Made by a program: the position numbers and the translations under genes. From NCBI RefSeq assembly GCF_002261355.1, contig NZ_NEVU01000001.1:248001-312000 (forward strand): a stretch of 64,000 nucleotides of DNA, in the 5' to 3' direction. Under the pieces are notes generated by a model. It made no database searches. It was not told the DNA's origin and saw only the letters and a list, made by a program, of their open reading frames with translations. Within the stretch, counting starts at the first letter, position 1. Each line of letters begins with the position of its first letter. The stretch is from Bordetella genomosp. 12 (GTDB lineage: Bacteria; Pseudomonadota; Gammaproteobacteria; Burkholderiales; Burkholderiaceae_B). This document shows positions 50,621 through 60,250 of this stretch, piece after piece.

Positions 50621-51526
50621 TCAGCCGGCTGCCGCTCGCGCCTGATGGCGCAGCCAGTCGGCCACGATATCTGCTTGCGCAGAAGGCCGCCGGGGATTGC
50701 GCACCAGCCAGTACGCCAAGGGCGTGTCGCCGGCCGCCTCGCCGCCCACGGCCTGCAACCTGCCTTCGGCGAGCATGGGCGCGATCAGCGCCTGGCGCCC
50801 CAGGGCCACGCCGTGGCCGGCCAGCGCGGCCTGAACGACCTGGTCATATTGGTTAAAGCGCAACATGCTGCGCGGACGCAGCCGGTCCAGGCCCCTTGCC
50901 TGCAGCCAACTCTCCCATTGCAGCCAGGGGCGAGTGGGATCGTCGAATTCGAGCAGCACCTGCTCAGGCAGCGTGCGCGGGTCCAGGCGGGTCAGATGCA
51001 GCGCGGGGTGAGCCACGGGCAGCACGGCCTCGCCAAACAGCCACTGGGCCGCTTCACCGACCTGATCGGCGGTGCAGTAACGGATGGCGATATCCACGCC
51101 TTCGCGGTCCAGATCCATCACCCGGTTGTCGGCGGCGACCCGGACATCGATGTCCGGATGGGCGGCCTGGAAGGCGCCCAGGCGCGGCAAGAGCCAGAGC
51201 GACGCCACGCCGATGGTCGTGGTCACCGTGATGGGCAGGCGCCGGCCGGGTGTGCGCCATTGCGCGCTGAGTTCGGCCAGCTCGCTCAGCCAGGGGTCGG
51301 CCAGGCGGAACAGCTGCGCGCCTTCCGGGGTGAACGACACGCTGCGGAAGCCGCGCTTGAGCAGGGGGACGCCCAGATGGGCTTCCAGGCTGCGGATCTG
51401 GCGGCTCACGGCCGATTGGGTGACATGCAGATCCTGCGCCGCCTGGGTGATGCTCATGCGCCGGCCCACCGCCACAAAGCCGCGCACCAGGTCCAGCGGT
51501 GGTAATTTAGCGAGGGTAAGTGGCAT
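50621..51526 (-). CDS. LysR-family regulator, GcvA-like
   Basis: 301 residues. The N-terminal winged HTH (about 10-68, SITQAAQDLHVTQSAVSRQIRSLEAHLG) is typical, and LFKRG-type wing LLKRGFRSVSFTPEG follows. The effector domain occupies about 95-295. The start faces the DsbA-like gene at 51775, so it may control that gene and the following dehydrogenase. It converges with selD, 6 nt apart. Effector unknown. Confidence 0.88.
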   Translation of the reverse strand: MPLTLAKLPPLDLVRGFVAVGRRMSITQAAQDLHVTQSAVSRQIRSLEAHLGVPLLKRGFRSVSFTPEGAQLFRLADPWLSELAELSAQWRTPGRRLPITVTTTIGVASLWLLPRLGAFQAAHPDIDVRVAADNRVMDLDREGVDIAIRYCTADQVGEAAQWLFGEAVLPVAHPALHLTRLDPRTLPEQVLLEFDDPTRPWLQWESWLQARGLDRLRPRSMLRFNQYDQVVQAALAGHGVALGRQALIAPMLAEGRLQAVGGEAAGDTPLAYWLVRNPRRPSAQADIVADWLRHQARAAAG

Positions 51527-51774
51527 TCGTAAAACTCATGTCATGAAGCCGTGAAAGTCGCTTGAGCAATAGTACCCCCGGGGCGTTCAATAGCAGTGGC
51601 CCGAATGAGCGGGCTGACGGGCCGGGCTGCCAGGCCTGTGCGCCGGCAAGGCCCGGGCTTGCGCTGCCGCGACGCTGTTCTATGCTTGGGGCAGCGGCCG
51701 CCCGTGGTCCGCTCGCGAGCCCGCCGACGGCGGCCCTGACCGCCGTGCCCTTTTTACCGCCGGAGTCCACCCTC

Positions 51775-52389
51775 ATGACCCTTCCCGCGCCCAGCGTTGA
51801 GATGTGGTTCGATTTCGCCAGCCCCTACAGTTATCTGGCCATGGCGCGCGTCGAGGCGCTGGCCAGCCAGGCCGGTGTGCGGCTGACCTTGCAGCCCTTT
51901 CTGCTGGGGCCTATTTTTCAGGCTCAGGGCTGGAACGACAGCCCCTTCCGGCTCTATCCGGGTAAAGGCGCTTACATGATGCGCGATATTGCCCGCCTGG
52001 CCGACAAGTATGGCGTGCCGTACCACCGGCCGGTGATTTTCCCGCGGGTGGGCGTGCTGCCCGCCCGGCTGGCGCTGCTGGGGCAGCATCAGGCCTGGGG
52101 CCTGGCGTTCTGCCAGGCAGTCTTTCGGGCGAACTTCGCTCAGGATCGCGACATTCAGGACGAGGATGTCATGCAAGAGATTCTGCTGGAGCTCGGCCTG
52201 GATGCGGCGGACTGGATCGCGCGCGCCAGGACCGAAGCCACCAAAGAGGCCTTGCGCCGGCAGGTCGACCGGGCGCGCCAGCATGGCATCTTCGGCGCGC
52301 CGACCTTCATGGTCGGCGATGAAATGTTCTGGGGTAATGACAGGCTTGAGGACGCCCTGCAATGGGCCTGCGACCGGAGCCCGGCATGA
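51775..52389 (+). CDS. DsbA-family 2-hydroxychromene-2-carboxylate isomerase-like protein
   Basis: 204 residues. The kappa-class GST/HCCA-isomerase start EMWFDFASPYSYLAM places Ser where DsbA has CxxC, so the fold is used for glutathione chemistry rather than disulfide exchange. QPFLLGPIFQAQGW, and later HGIFGAPTFMVGDEMFWGNDRL, are diagnostic. It may isomerise an aromatic-degradation intermediate. The stop overlaps the SDR start as ATGA. Confidence 0.88.
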   Translation: MTLPAPSVEMWFDFASPYSYLAMARVEALASQAGVRLTLQPFLLGPIFQAQGWNDSPFRLYPGKGAYMMRDIARLADKYGVPYHRPVIFPRVGVLPARLALLGQHQAWGLAFCQAVFRANFAQDRDIQDEDVMQEILLELGLDAADWIARARTEATKEALRRQVDRARQHGIFGAPTFMVGDEMFWGNDRLEDALQWACDRSPA

Positions 52390-53135
52390 ACCGGCCGGTG
52401 CTTTTGATCACCGGCGGCGCGCGCGGCATTGGCGCGGCGACCGCGCGCCTGGCCGCGCACCGCGGCTATGCGGTCTGTGTGAACTATCGCACCAATGTCG
52501 AGGCCGCCGAGCGCCTGGTCGAGGCGTTGCGCGGCACGGGTGCCGAGGCGCTGGCCGTACAGGCGGACGTGGCCCGCGAGGCCGAGGTCGCGGCCTTGTT
52601 CGCGGCGGTGGACCGGCAATGGGGACGGCTGGATGCGCTGGTCAACAATGCCGCCATCCTGGAGACGCAGATGCGGGTCGAAGACATGGACGCGGACCGC
52701 ATCACGCGCATCCTGGCCACCAACGTGGTCGGCGCCTTTGTCTGCTGCCGCGAGGCGGTGCGGCGCATGGCGCCGCGCCATGGTGGCCAGGGTGGGGCCA
52801 TCGTCAATGTGTCATCGGCGGCCGCGCGGCTGGGTTCGGCCGGCGAGTACGTCGATTACGCTGCCTCCAAGGGGGCACTGGATACGCTGACGCTGGGCCT
52901 GGCGCGTGAAGTGGCCGAGGACGGCATCCGCGTCAACACGGTGCGGCCTGGCCTCATTCATACCGAGATGCATGCCTCGGGTGGCGAACCCGGCCGTGTG
53001 GACCGGCTCAAGCATTTTCTGCCCATGAAGCGCGGCGGCACGGCCGACGAAGTCGCCGCCGCCATCATGTGGCTGCTTTCTCCGGAGGCGAGCTACACCA
53101 CCGCCTCTTTTATCGAAGTCTCAGGCGGACGATGA
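52386..53135 (+). CDS. Short-chain dehydrogenase/reductase (SDR)
   Basis: 249 residues. Nucleotide motif TGGARGIG near the N-terminus (about 9-16), NNAA at about 88-91, active-site YVDYAASKG (Tyr-x3-Lys) and PG following. The basic residue after strand 2 (NYRTNVEAAERLV) suggests NADP. It probably reduces a carbonyl; substrate unknown. Coupled to the isomerase-like gene upstream. Confidence 0.92.
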   Translation: MNRPVLLITGGARGIGAATARLAAHRGYAVCVNYRTNVEAAERLVEALRGTGAEALAVQADVAREAEVAALFAAVDRQWGRLDALVNNAAILETQMRVEDMDADRITRILATNVVGAFVCCREAVRRMAPRHGGQGGAIVNVSSAAARLGSAGEYVDYAASKGALDTLTLGLAREVAEDGIRVNTVRPGLIHTEMHASGGEPGRVDRLKHFLPMKRGGTADEVAAAIMWLLSPEASYTTASFIEVSGGR

Positions 53136-53287
53136 AAAACAGTGCCCACCGCGCGCTGCCCATGCCGGGCAGCCGCTCCTTGACCCAATTCCGCAGTGCC
53201 CGTATCCGTCGCGTGGCGTTTCATTGGCGTCGCCGTCAGGATGGCGTGTGCGCCGCGCCGGCGGCGGACACGGACAAAAAGGACTGA
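53132..53287 (+). CDS. Possible 51-residue basic protein after the SDR gene
   Basis: ATG 53132 overlaps the SDR stop as ATGA and opens a short Arg-rich frame ending before the convergent alcohol dehydrogenase stop. No family is recognised. The frame may be chance in GC-rich DNA; the coupling overlap is the only support. Confidence 0.25.
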   Translation: MKNSAHRALPMPGSRSLTQFRSARIRRVAFHWRRRQDGVCAAPAADTDKKD

Positions 53288-53288
53288 C

Positions 53289-54323
53289 TCAGGCCGTCAT
53301 GTCCAGCACGATGCGGCCTTCGATCTGGCCTTTGTGCATTTTGTCGAACACCTGATTGATGTCGTCCAGCCGCGCGGTGCTGATGGTTGCGGCCACGCGG
53401 CCGTCGGCGGCGAATTCCAGCGATTCCTGCAGGTCCAGCCGGGTGCCGACGATGGAGCCGCGCACCGTCAAGCCATTGAGCACGGTACTGAATATGGGTA
53501 GCGGGAAGTCTCCCGGCGGCAGCCCGTTGAGCGAAATCGTGCCGCCGCGCGCCGTCATGCCCATGGCCTGCTCGAACGCCTTGGGCGAGACGGCCGTCAC
53601 CAGCACGCCTTGCACACCGCCCGACGTCAGTTTCTTGACCTCGGCGGCCGGATCGGCGCTGGTTCGGGCGTTGACCGCGATTTCAGCCCCCAGGCGGCGG
53701 GCCAGTTCCAGTTTGTCGTCGTCGACGTCGACGGCGACCACGTGCAGGCCCATGGCGCGCGCATACTGGACGGCCATGTGACCCAGCCCGCCGATGCCGG
53801 AAATCGCCACCCAGTCGCCGGGCTTGGTGTCGGTGACCTTCAGCCCTTTGTAGACCGTGACCCCCGCGCACAGCACCGGGGCGATCTCGGCGAAGCCGAC
53901 GTTGGCCGGCAAATGCCCCACGTAATTGGGGTCAGCCACCACATATTCGGCGAAACCGCCGTTGACCGAGTAGCCGGTATTCTGCTGCGACTCGCACAGC
54001 GTCTCCCATCCGCCCAGGCAGTGCCGGCAATGCCCGCAAGCCGTGTAGAGCCAGGGCACGCCTACCCGGTCGCCTTCCTTGACGAAGGTCACGCCCGCGC
54101 CGACGGCCGACACAAAGCCCACGCCTTCGTGGCCAGGAATGAACGGGGGATTGGGTTTGACCGGCCAATCGCCTTCGGCGGCGTGCAGGTCTGTGTGGCA
54201 GACGCCGGAGGCCTGGATGGCGACCTGGATCTGGCCCGGGCCAGGCATGGGGATGGGGGCGTCCTCGATGACGAGGGGTTTGCCAAACTCGCGGACCACT
54301 GCGGCTTTCATGGTTTTTGCCAT
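53289..54323 (-). CDS. Zinc-dependent alcohol dehydrogenase, AdhA/AdhP type
   Basis: 344 residues. Catalytic zinc ligands: Cys in [16 protein letters not shown], His in PGHEGVG and the later Cys in [11 protein letters not shown]. Structural zinc Cys are in [17 protein letters not shown]. The NAD loop is [15 protein letters not shown], followed by the Asp-rich [11 protein letters not shown]. It oxidises or reduces short alcohols and aldehydes. A 150-nt gap separates it from trpC on the same strand. Confidence 0.95.
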   Translation of the reverse strand: MAKTMKAAVVREFGKPLVIEDAPIPMPGPGQIQVAIQASGVCHTDLHAAEGDWPVKPNPPFIPGHEGVGFVSAVGAGVTFVKEGDRVGVPWLYTACGHCRHCLGGWETLCESQQNTGYSVNGGFAEYVVADPNYVGHLPANVGFAEIAPVLCAGVTVYKGLKVTDTKPGDWVAISGIGGLGHMAVQYARAMGLHVVAVDVDDDKLELARRLGAEIAVNARTSADPAAEVKKLTSGGVQGVLVTAVSPKAFEQAMGMTARGGTISLNGLPPGDFPLPIFSTVLNGLTVRGSIVGTRLDLQESLEFAADGRVAATISTARLDDINQVFDKMHKGQIEGRIVLDMTA

Positions 54324-54474
54324 TGCCGATCTCCTGGGGTGCCCGCGCAGGCATGGGAGGAGAGGATCCGCTCCCGGAGACGCGGGATACCCGAAGACTG
54401 TAGCGCATCGGCGGCGGCCTGAGGTTGTGTATTGTCAAGCCGCCTGCTGGCGATCGGCGCTGCCGCAGGGCGGA

Positions 54475-55263
54475 TCAGGCGATGAGGCGGGCCAGTTCGA
54501 CGCCGGGATCCTCGGCGCGCATGAAGGCCTCGCCCACCAGGAAGGCGTGCACATCGTGCTGGCGCATCAGTTGCACATCCTCGGGTTTGACGATGCCGCT
54601 CTCGGTGACCACGCGCTTGCCGGCAGGCACGCGCGGCAGCAGGTTCAGCGTGGTGTCCAGGCGGGTCTCGAACGTGCGCAGATTGCGGTTGTTGATGCCC
54701 AGCAGCGGCGTCTTCATCGACAGCGCCACTTCGAGCTCGCGCTCGTCGTGGACTTCGACCAATACATCCAGACCCAGATCCAGCGCCAGCGCTTCGTAGT
54801 CGCGCAGTTGTGCCGGCGTGAGCGCGGCCACGATCAGCAGCACGCAGTCCGCGCCCATGGCGCGCGCCGAGATGATCTGGTAGGGATCGATGATGAAGTC
54901 TTTACGCAGCACGGGCAGCGAGCAGGCCGCGCGCGCGCGGCGCAGATTGTCGTGCGAGCCCTGGAAAAAATGCACATCGGTCAGCACCGACAGGCAGGCC
55001 GCGCCATGCACGGCATAGGAGGCGGCGATTTCGGCGGGATCGAAGTTCTCGCGCAACACGCCTTTGGACGGCGAGGCCTTCTTGATCTCGGCGATCACGC
55101 CGGCCTTGCCCTGCGAGATCTTGTCCTCGATGGCTTGCGCAAAGCCGCGCACGTCCTGGCGGGCCTGCGCTTCGCGCAGCAACTCCGCTTCGCTGCGCAA
55201 TTGGCGCGCGGTAGCGACTTCCTCGACCTTGATGGCGAGGATCTTCGCAAGAATGTCGTTCAT
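54475..55263 (-). CDS. trpC: Indole-3-glycerol phosphate synthase TrpC
   Basis: 262 residues of a TIM barrel. The landmarks [47 protein letters not shown] and ESGI are present. It closes the indole ring in tryptophan synthesis. The start overlaps the trpD stop by 4 nt. Last gene of the trpEGDC operon. Confidence 0.97.
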   Translation of the reverse strand: MNDILAKILAIKVEEVATARQLRSEAELLREAQARQDVRGFAQAIEDKISQGKAGVIAEIKKASPSKGVLRENFDPAEIAASYAVHGAACLSVLTDVHFFQGSHDNLRRARAACSLPVLRKDFIIDPYQIISARAMGADCVLLIVAALTPAQLRDYEALALDLGLDVLVEVHDERELEVALSMKTPLLGINNRNLRTFETRLDTTLNLLPRVPAGKRVVTESGIVKPEDVQLMRQHDVHAFLVGEAFMRAEDPGVELARLIA

Positions 55264-56291
55264 GTTGAAAATTTCCGGGTGTATGCGCAGAATTCTTCCA
55301 ACTTGGCGCGTGCCGCCCCGTTGGTGATCGTTTCAAAAGCCAGAGCCAAAGCTGACTCGATGCTGTCGGCCTTGTTGCCGGCGTAGATCGCCAGGCCAGC
55401 GTTCAGCGCGACGATATCACGTGCCGCCCCTTCGACATTATCCAATGCTTCCATGACAAGTTCACGCGACTGTTCGCGATTGGACACCTTGATGGTGCGA
55501 TTGGACATCATGGATAGTCCGTAGTCTTCCGGATGAATCTCGTATTCGCGTACGACGCCGTCCTTGAGTTCGCCGACCAGGGTGGCCGCGCCCAGCGAGG
55601 CTTCATCCATGCCATCCTTGCCATGCACGACCAGCACGTGGCGCGAGCCCAGGCGCTCGAGCACGCGCACCTGGATGCCCACCAGGTCGGGGTGGAAAAC
55701 GCCCATCAATTGATTGGCCGCGCCCGCCGGGTTGGTCAGCGGGCCCAGGATATTGAAAATGGTGCGCACGGCCAGTTCCTTGCGCACCGCCGCGACGTTC
55801 TTCATGGCGCCATGGTGAGCCGGGGCGAACATAAAGCCGATGCCGGTGGCCTGGATGCATTCGGCGACCTGCTCGGGCGAGAGTTGCAGATTGGCGCCCA
55901 GGGCCTCCAGGACGTCGGCGCTGCCCGACGAGGAGGAGGCGCTGCGGTTGCCATGCTTGGCGATCGGCACGCCGGCGGCCGCGGCCACGAACATGGCCGT
56001 GGTGGAGATGTTGAAGGTGTGGCTGCCGTCGCCGCCGGTGCCGCACATGTCCAGCAGATCGGCTGCATTGGGCGTGACCACGGGGGTGGCGAACTCGCGC
56101 ATGACCTGGGCCGCGGCCGTGATCTCGCCCACGGTTTCCTTTTTGACCCGCAAACCCATCAACAAGGCGCTGGCGATCTGCGGCGACATTTCGCCGCGCA
56201 TCAGCATGCGCATCAGATGCAGCATTTCGTCGTGAAAGATCTCGCGGTGTTCGATGCAGCGCGTCAAGGCTTCGGTGGGAGTGATCGTCAT
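55260..56291 (-). CDS. trpD: Anthranilate phosphoribosyltransferase TrpD
   Basis: 343 residues. [23 protein letters not shown] in the N-terminal helical domain and the PRPP-binding [17 protein letters not shown] are diagnostic. [21 protein letters not shown] follows. It joins anthranilate to PRPP. It starts 16 nt after the trpG stop, not fused to TrpG as in enteric bacteria. Confidence 0.97.
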   Translation of the reverse strand: MTITPTEALTRCIEHREIFHDEMLHLMRMLMRGEMSPQIASALLMGLRVKKETVGEITAAAQVMREFATPVVTPNAADLLDMCGTGGDGSHTFNISTTAMFVAAAAGVPIAKHGNRSASSSSGSADVLEALGANLQLSPEQVAECIQATGIGFMFAPAHHGAMKNVAAVRKELAVRTIFNILGPLTNPAGAANQLMGVFHPDLVGIQVRVLERLGSRHVLVVHGKDGMDEASLGAATLVGELKDGVVREYEIHPEDYGLSMMSNRTIKVSNREQSRELVMEALDNVEGAARDIVALNAGLAIYAGNKADSIESALALAFETITNGAARAKLEEFCAYTRKFST

Positions 56292-56307
56292 GGTGGATTC
56301 GCCTTTT

Positions 56308-56871
56308 TTAGATATTCAGAAAATTGCGCAACATGTCGTGGCCGTGCTCGCTGAGCACCGACTCCGGATGAAACTGTACGCCGTACAGCGGCAGGGTTTT
56401 ATGCCGCACGCCCATGATGTCGCCGTCGGGCGCGGTGGCGGTGACTTCCAGCACGTCCGGCAGCGTGGCCGGATCGATGGTCAGCGAGTTGTAGCGGATG
56501 ACGGTATAGGGCGAGGGCAAGCCCCGGAAAATATCGGTGCCGGTATGGCTGACCTGCACGGTTTTGCCGTGCATGATGGTCTGCGCGCGCACAATGTCGC
56601 CGCCATAGGCCGCGCCGATGGCCTGATGGCCCAGGCACACGCCCAGAATGGGCAGCTTGCCGGCGAACTCGCGGATGACGGGTACCGAAATACCGGCTTC
56701 GGCCGGCGAGCAGGGGCCGGGCGAGACGCAGATGCGGTCCGGCGCCATGGCGGCGATCTCTTCCAGCGTGATCTGGTCATTGCGGGCCACCCGCACGTCT
56801 TCGCCGAGTTCGCCGAAGTACTGCACCAGGTTGTAGGTAAAGGAATCGTAGTTGTCGATCATCAGCAGCAT
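56308..56871 (-). CDS. trpG: Anthranilate synthase glutaminase subunit TrpG
   Basis: 187 residues, class I glutamine amidotransferase. The catalytic Cys lies in [12 protein letters not shown] and the His-Glu pair in [14 protein letters not shown]; the start is [21 protein letters not shown]. It supplies ammonia to TrpE. A strong GC hairpin lies in the 81-nt gap after trpE. Confidence 0.97.
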   Translation of the reverse strand: MLLMIDNYDSFTYNLVQYFGELGEDVRVARNDQITLEEIAAMAPDRICVSPGPCSPAEAGISVPVIREFAGKLPILGVCLGHQAIGAAYGGDIVRAQTIMHGKTVQVSHTGTDIFRGLPSPYTVIRYNSLTIDPATLPDVLEVTATAPDGDIMGVRHKTLPLYGVQFHPESVLSEHGHDMLRNFLNI

Positions 56872-56917
56872 GGCTGTGCAACCTCAAGAGAATGATGGAC
56901 GAAGCAGAAGGCGGAAG

Positions 56918-56945
56918 CGCCCGCCGGCGCGCGGGCCGGCGGGCG
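56918..56945 (-). repeat. GC-rich hairpin between trpE and trpG
   Basis: Perfect 10-bp arms CGCCCGCCGG and CCGGCGGGCG with an 8-nt loop. No T-tract. One of several similar hairpins in same-strand gaps of this window. Confidence 0.55.
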
Positions 56946-56952
56946 GCCGATG

Positions 56953-58473
56953 TCAGATGGGATCATCCAGCCCATGCTGCACCTGTTCGGCGGCACGCAG
57001 GACAGCCCGTGCCTTGGCCTCGGTCTCGGCCCATTCGAGTTCGGGCACCGAATCGGCGACCACGCCCGCCGCAGCCTGCACGAAGAGCGTGCCGTTCTTG
57101 ATGACGCCGGTGCGGATGGCGATGGCCACGTCCATTTCGCCGCCATAGCTCAGGTAACCCGCCGCGCCGCCATAAATCCCCCGGCGTACCGGCTCGAGCT
57201 CATCGATGATCTCCATGGCCCGCACCTTGGGCGCGCCGGTCAGCGTGCCGGCGGGGAAGGCTGCGCGCAGCACGTCCATGCTGCTCATGCCGGGGTTCAG
57301 ATTGCCGGTCACGTTGGAGACCAGGTGCATGACATGCGAGTAGCGCTCGATGGCCATGGTGTCGCTCACCTTGACCGAGCCGACTTCGGCCACGCGGCCG
57401 ACGTCATTGCGCGCCAGGTCGATCAGCATGACGTGCTCGGCGATTTCCTTGGGGTCGGCGCGCAGTTCGGCGGCCAGGGCCAGGTCTTCTTCGGGCGTGC
57501 CGCCACGCTTGCGCGTGCCGGCCAGCGGGCGAATGGTGATCTGCGATTTGAGCTGGCCTTCTTCCTTGACCTGTTCCTGGCGCACGAGGATCTCCGGAGA
57601 GGAGCCCACGACCTGAAAGTCGCCGAAGTTCCAGAAGTACATATAAGGCGAAGGATTCAGCGAGCGCAGCGCGCGGTACAGCGACAGCGGCGCATCGCGG
57701 AAAGGCTTGGCGATCACCTGGCCGACCTGGACCTGCATCAGGTCGCCGGCCGCGATGTATTCCTTGGCGCGGCGCACCGCGGCCAGGTAGTCGTCCTTGG
57801 CGAAGTCGCGGCGCTCTTCCGTCTGCATGCTGGCGTGGCTGTAGGGAATGTCGACGGGCTTGCGCAGGCGGGCGCGCAGCTCCAGCAGGCGTTCCTGGGC
57901 GCGGTTGTAGGCTTCGGGGCGGGCCGGGTCGGCGTACACCATCAGATAGGTGCGTCCGGCCAGGTTGTCGACGATCACCAGCTCATCGACATGCAGCAGC
58001 ATGATGTCCGGTGTGCCCTCTTCCATGCCGTTGGGGAAAGGCTTGACGGCCGGGCCCAGGCGCGGCTCGATGTGGCGCACGGTGTCGTAGCCGAAATAGC
58101 CGGCCAGGCCGCCGCAGAAGCGCGGCATGCCCGGGCGCAGCGCGACCTTGAAACGGGCCTGATATTGCTCGATGAAAGCCAGCGGGTCACCGTCGTGGGT
58201 TTCGACCACGTTGCCGTCGCGCAGCACTTCGGTCTTGCGGCCGCTGGCGCGGATGACGGTGTGCGCCGGCAGGCCGATGAAGGAGTAGCGCCCGAAGCGT
58301 TCGCCGCCGACGACGGATTCCATCAGGCAGCTCATGCGGCCGTTCTGCGGGCCGGCGTGGGCCAGCTTCAGGTAGATGGCCAGCGGCGTGTCGAGGTCGG
58401 CATAGGTCTCGGCGACCAGCGGGATGCGGTTGTAGCCTTGGGCAGCGAGGGCTTTGAATTCAAGTTCGGTCAT
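56953..58473 (-). CDS. trpE: Anthranilate synthase component I TrpE
   Basis: 506 residues. The chorismate-binding domain has VAKPFRDAPLSLYRALRSLNPSPYMYFW-type block (RALRSLNPSPYMYF), ILVR, TIRPLAGTRKRG, DLARNDVGRVA and PAGTLTGAPKVRAMEIID. The N-terminal feedback region holds the LLES-like element ESVVGGERFGRYSFIG. It makes anthranilate with TrpG. ATG 58473 gives the usual MTELEFKALA start. A trpL leader peptide and attenuator precede it. Confidence 0.97.
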   Translation of the reverse strand: MTELEFKALAAQGYNRIPLVAETYADLDTPLAIYLKLAHAGPQNGRMSCLMESVVGGERFGRYSFIGLPAHTVIRASGRKTEVLRDGNVVETHDGDPLAFIEQYQARFKVALRPGMPRFCGGLAGYFGYDTVRHIEPRLGPAVKPFPNGMEEGTPDIMLLHVDELVIVDNLAGRTYLMVYADPARPEAYNRAQERLLELRARLRKPVDIPYSHASMQTEERRDFAKDDYLAAVRRAKEYIAAGDLMQVQVGQVIAKPFRDAPLSLYRALRSLNPSPYMYFWNFGDFQVVGSSPEILVRQEQVKEEGQLKSQITIRPLAGTRKRGGTPEEDLALAAELRADPKEIAEHVMLIDLARNDVGRVAEVGSVKVSDTMAIERYSHVMHLVSNVTGNLNPGMSSMDVLRAAFPAGTLTGAPKVRAMEIIDELEPVRRGIYGGAAGYLSYGGEMDVAIAIRTGVIKNGTLFVQAAAGVVADSVPELEWAETEAKARAVLRAAEQVQHGLDDPI

Positions 58474-58507
58474 GTCGGGTCTCGATGTTTGGGGGACCAG
58501 GCACGCA

Positions 58508-58540
58508 ACAAAAAAGCCCGGTCCTTGGCGGTTCCGGGCT
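58508..58540 (-). terminator. trp attenuator (intrinsic terminator in trpE leader)
   Basis: On the minus strand AGCCCGG (58540-58534) and CCGGGCT (58521-58515) form a 7-bp stem with a 12-nt loop followed by TTTTTTG. It lies 35 nt upstream of trpE and 49 nt after the trpL stop. The CCGGG at 58602-58598, at the end of trpL, can pair with the left arm to form an antiterminator. Confidence 0.85.
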
Positions 58541-58588
58541 TGGCTTTTGGGCACTATCGCGACGCGCGCGTTTAGGGCCGGGAAGAGA

Positions 58589-58663
58589 TCATCGCCACCC
58601 GGAAGACAAACGCCACCAACGCCACGAGGCGTTGCGCATTTGGGTCTGGAGGCGAGTGTTCAT
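58589..58663 (-). CDS. trpL: trp leader peptide TrpL
   Basis: 24 residues, MNTRLQTQMRNASWRWWRLS followed by SGWR. Four Trp codons occur at positions 14, 16, 17 and 23, far above chance. The Trp codons lie in the hairpin CAACGCC/GGCGTTG (58617-58634), and the last overlaps the CCGGG antiterminator strand. Ribosome stalling at low Trp-tRNA would free CCGGG to capture the terminator arm. No strong ribosome-binding site is seen, as is common for leader peptides. Confidence 0.85.
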   Translation of the reverse strand: MNTRLQTQMRNASWRWWRLSSGWR

Positions 58664-58708
58664 TGAATCGGGCGGTAGCTGTGAATAGGCTTGGGGTGGC
58701 CGCTGGGC

Positions 58709-59404
58709 TCAGGCGGGCCGGCCGGTGTCGGGCTGGCGCGTGATCCAGGCTGCGGCCTCGATAAGCGAATCAACTATACCATCGACATCGAGCGAACGCA
58801 CGTCCATGCCTTCGTTGTAACCATAAGGCACGGCCAGCACAGCCGTGCCCGCGCTGCGCCCGGCCTGCGCGTCATTGACCGAGTCGCCGATGGTCACTGC
58901 CTCGCGCGGGCTCACGCCCAATTGTTCGCAGGCGTGCAGCACCTGATCGGGGTCCGGCTTGCGGCGCGCGCAGGTGTCGCCGCAGACCACGAGTTCGAAA
59001 AAGCCCGCCAGCCCGGTGCGCTGCAGCAGGGGCAGCGTGAACTCGGTGGGCTTGTTGGTCACCACGGCCAGCTTCAGACCGGCCTCGCGCATGCGCTTGA
59101 GGCCTTCGATGACGCCATCGAAGACGCGGGCGCGGTCGCCGTTGACCAGGTGATAGTGGCGGTGGAAGGATTCGCGGCCCTTGGCAAACAGCGCCTCCTC
59201 GATTTCGCCGCCGTCACGGCTGGCCGCCAGCGTGCGGCGCACCAGATTGTCGACCCCCTTGCCCACGAACGTGGCCAGCACGTCGTCGCGCAGCGGCGGC
59301 ATGTCCAGCTCGACGCGCATGGCGTTGGCGGCCATGGCCAGGTCGGGGATCGAATCGAGCAGGGTGCCATCCAGATCCAGCAGGGCAGCGCGATAACGGC
59401 TCAT
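58709..59404 (-). CDS. gph: Phosphoglycolate phosphatase Gph
   Basis: 231 residues of the HAD superfamily. Motif I LLDLDGTLLDS, motif II VVTNKP, Lys in RKPDPDQVLHAC and motif IV VTIGDSVNDAQAG are present. It removes the phosphate of 2-phosphoglycolate. Located between rpe and trp, as in other betaproteobacteria. Confidence 0.94.
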   Translation of the reverse strand: MSRYRAALLDLDGTLLDSIPDLAMAANAMRVELDMPPLRDDVLATFVGKGVDNLVRRTLAASRDGGEIEEALFAKGRESFHRHYHLVNGDRARVFDGVIEGLKRMREAGLKLAVVTNKPTEFTLPLLQRTGLAGFFELVVCGDTCARRKPDPDQVLHACEQLGVSPREAVTIGDSVNDAQAGRSAGTAVLAVPYGYNEGMDVRSLDVDGIVDSLIEAAAWITRQPDTGRPA

Positions 59405-59419
59405 AGGGCTTCTCTCGGG

Positions 59420-60121
59420 TCAGGCAGACAGGGTTTCGCCGCGGGCGATTTCTTCGCGCAGGGCCTTGATGACGGCGGGGTAATCGGGTTTGCCGAAAAT
59501 GGCCGAGCCGGCGACGAAGGTGTCGGCCCCGGCGCGGCGGATCTCGGCGATGTTATCGGTTTTCACGCCGCCGTCGACTTCCAGCAGGATGGGCTGGCCG
59601 CCGGCTTGCATCCAGGCATCGATGCGGGCGCGCGCTTCGCGCAATTTTGCCAGCGTGGCCGGAATAAAGGCCTGGCCGCCGAAGCCGGGGTTGACCGACA
59701 TCAACAGCACCACGTCCAGCTTGTCCATGACGTAGTCCATGTACGACAGCGGGGTGGCGGGATTGAACACCAGCCCGGCTTTACAGCCGTGGTCGCGGAT
59801 CAGGCCCAGCGTGCGGTCGACGTGGCGGCTGGCTTCGGGATGGAAGGTGATGATGTTGGCGCCGGCCTTGGCAAACAGCGGCACGATCTCGTCGACCGGC
59901 TCGACCATGAGATGGACGTCGATGGGAACCTGGACATGGGGACGGATGGCAGCGCACACCATGGGCCCGATGGTCAGGTTGGGAACGTAATGGTTGTCCA
60001 TCACGTCGAAGTGTATCCAGTCGGCGCCGGCGGCGACGACATTTCGGACTTCTTCGCCCAGGCGGGCGAAGTCGGCGGATAGAATGCTGGGAGCGATGCG
60101 AGTGGTGGCCGGGACGGACAT
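59420..60121 (-). CDS. rpe: Ribulose-phosphate 3-epimerase Rpe
   Basis: 233 residues from ATG 60121. TIM-barrel landmarks are [46 protein letters not shown]-like [11 protein letters not shown] and [15 protein letters not shown]. It interconverts ribulose-5- and xylulose-5-phosphate. ATG 60145 and 60154 are in-frame alternatives; 60121 gives the usual short N-terminus. It is divergent from apaG. Confidence 0.95.
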   Translation of the reverse strand: MSVPATTRIAPSILSADFARLGEEVRNVVAAGADWIHFDVMDNHYVPNLTIGPMVCAAIRPHVQVPIDVHLMVEPVDEIVPLFAKAGANIITFHPEASRHVDRTLGLIRDHGCKAGLVFNPATPLSYMDYVMDKLDVVLLMSVNPGFGGQAFIPATLAKLREARARIDAWMQAGGQPILLEVDGGVKTDNIAEIRRAGADTFVAGSAIFGKPDYPAVIKALREEIARGETLSA

Positions 60122-60250
60122 GGTGTTCAAAGTATCCAAGGGCATAATGTGCAATTATTGCAGTTTGGCGCCCAGGCTTGCGTTACGGGTTTGTGTAGAC
60201 GCCCTGGCCCGCCTTTATCGTATTGTCGAGAGCCAAACCGGGAAAGGCCT

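Noticed and set aside
58454-58688. Plus-strand short frames in the trpE leader
   Set aside because: They lie over the trpL and attenuator structures, which fit the minus strand precisely.
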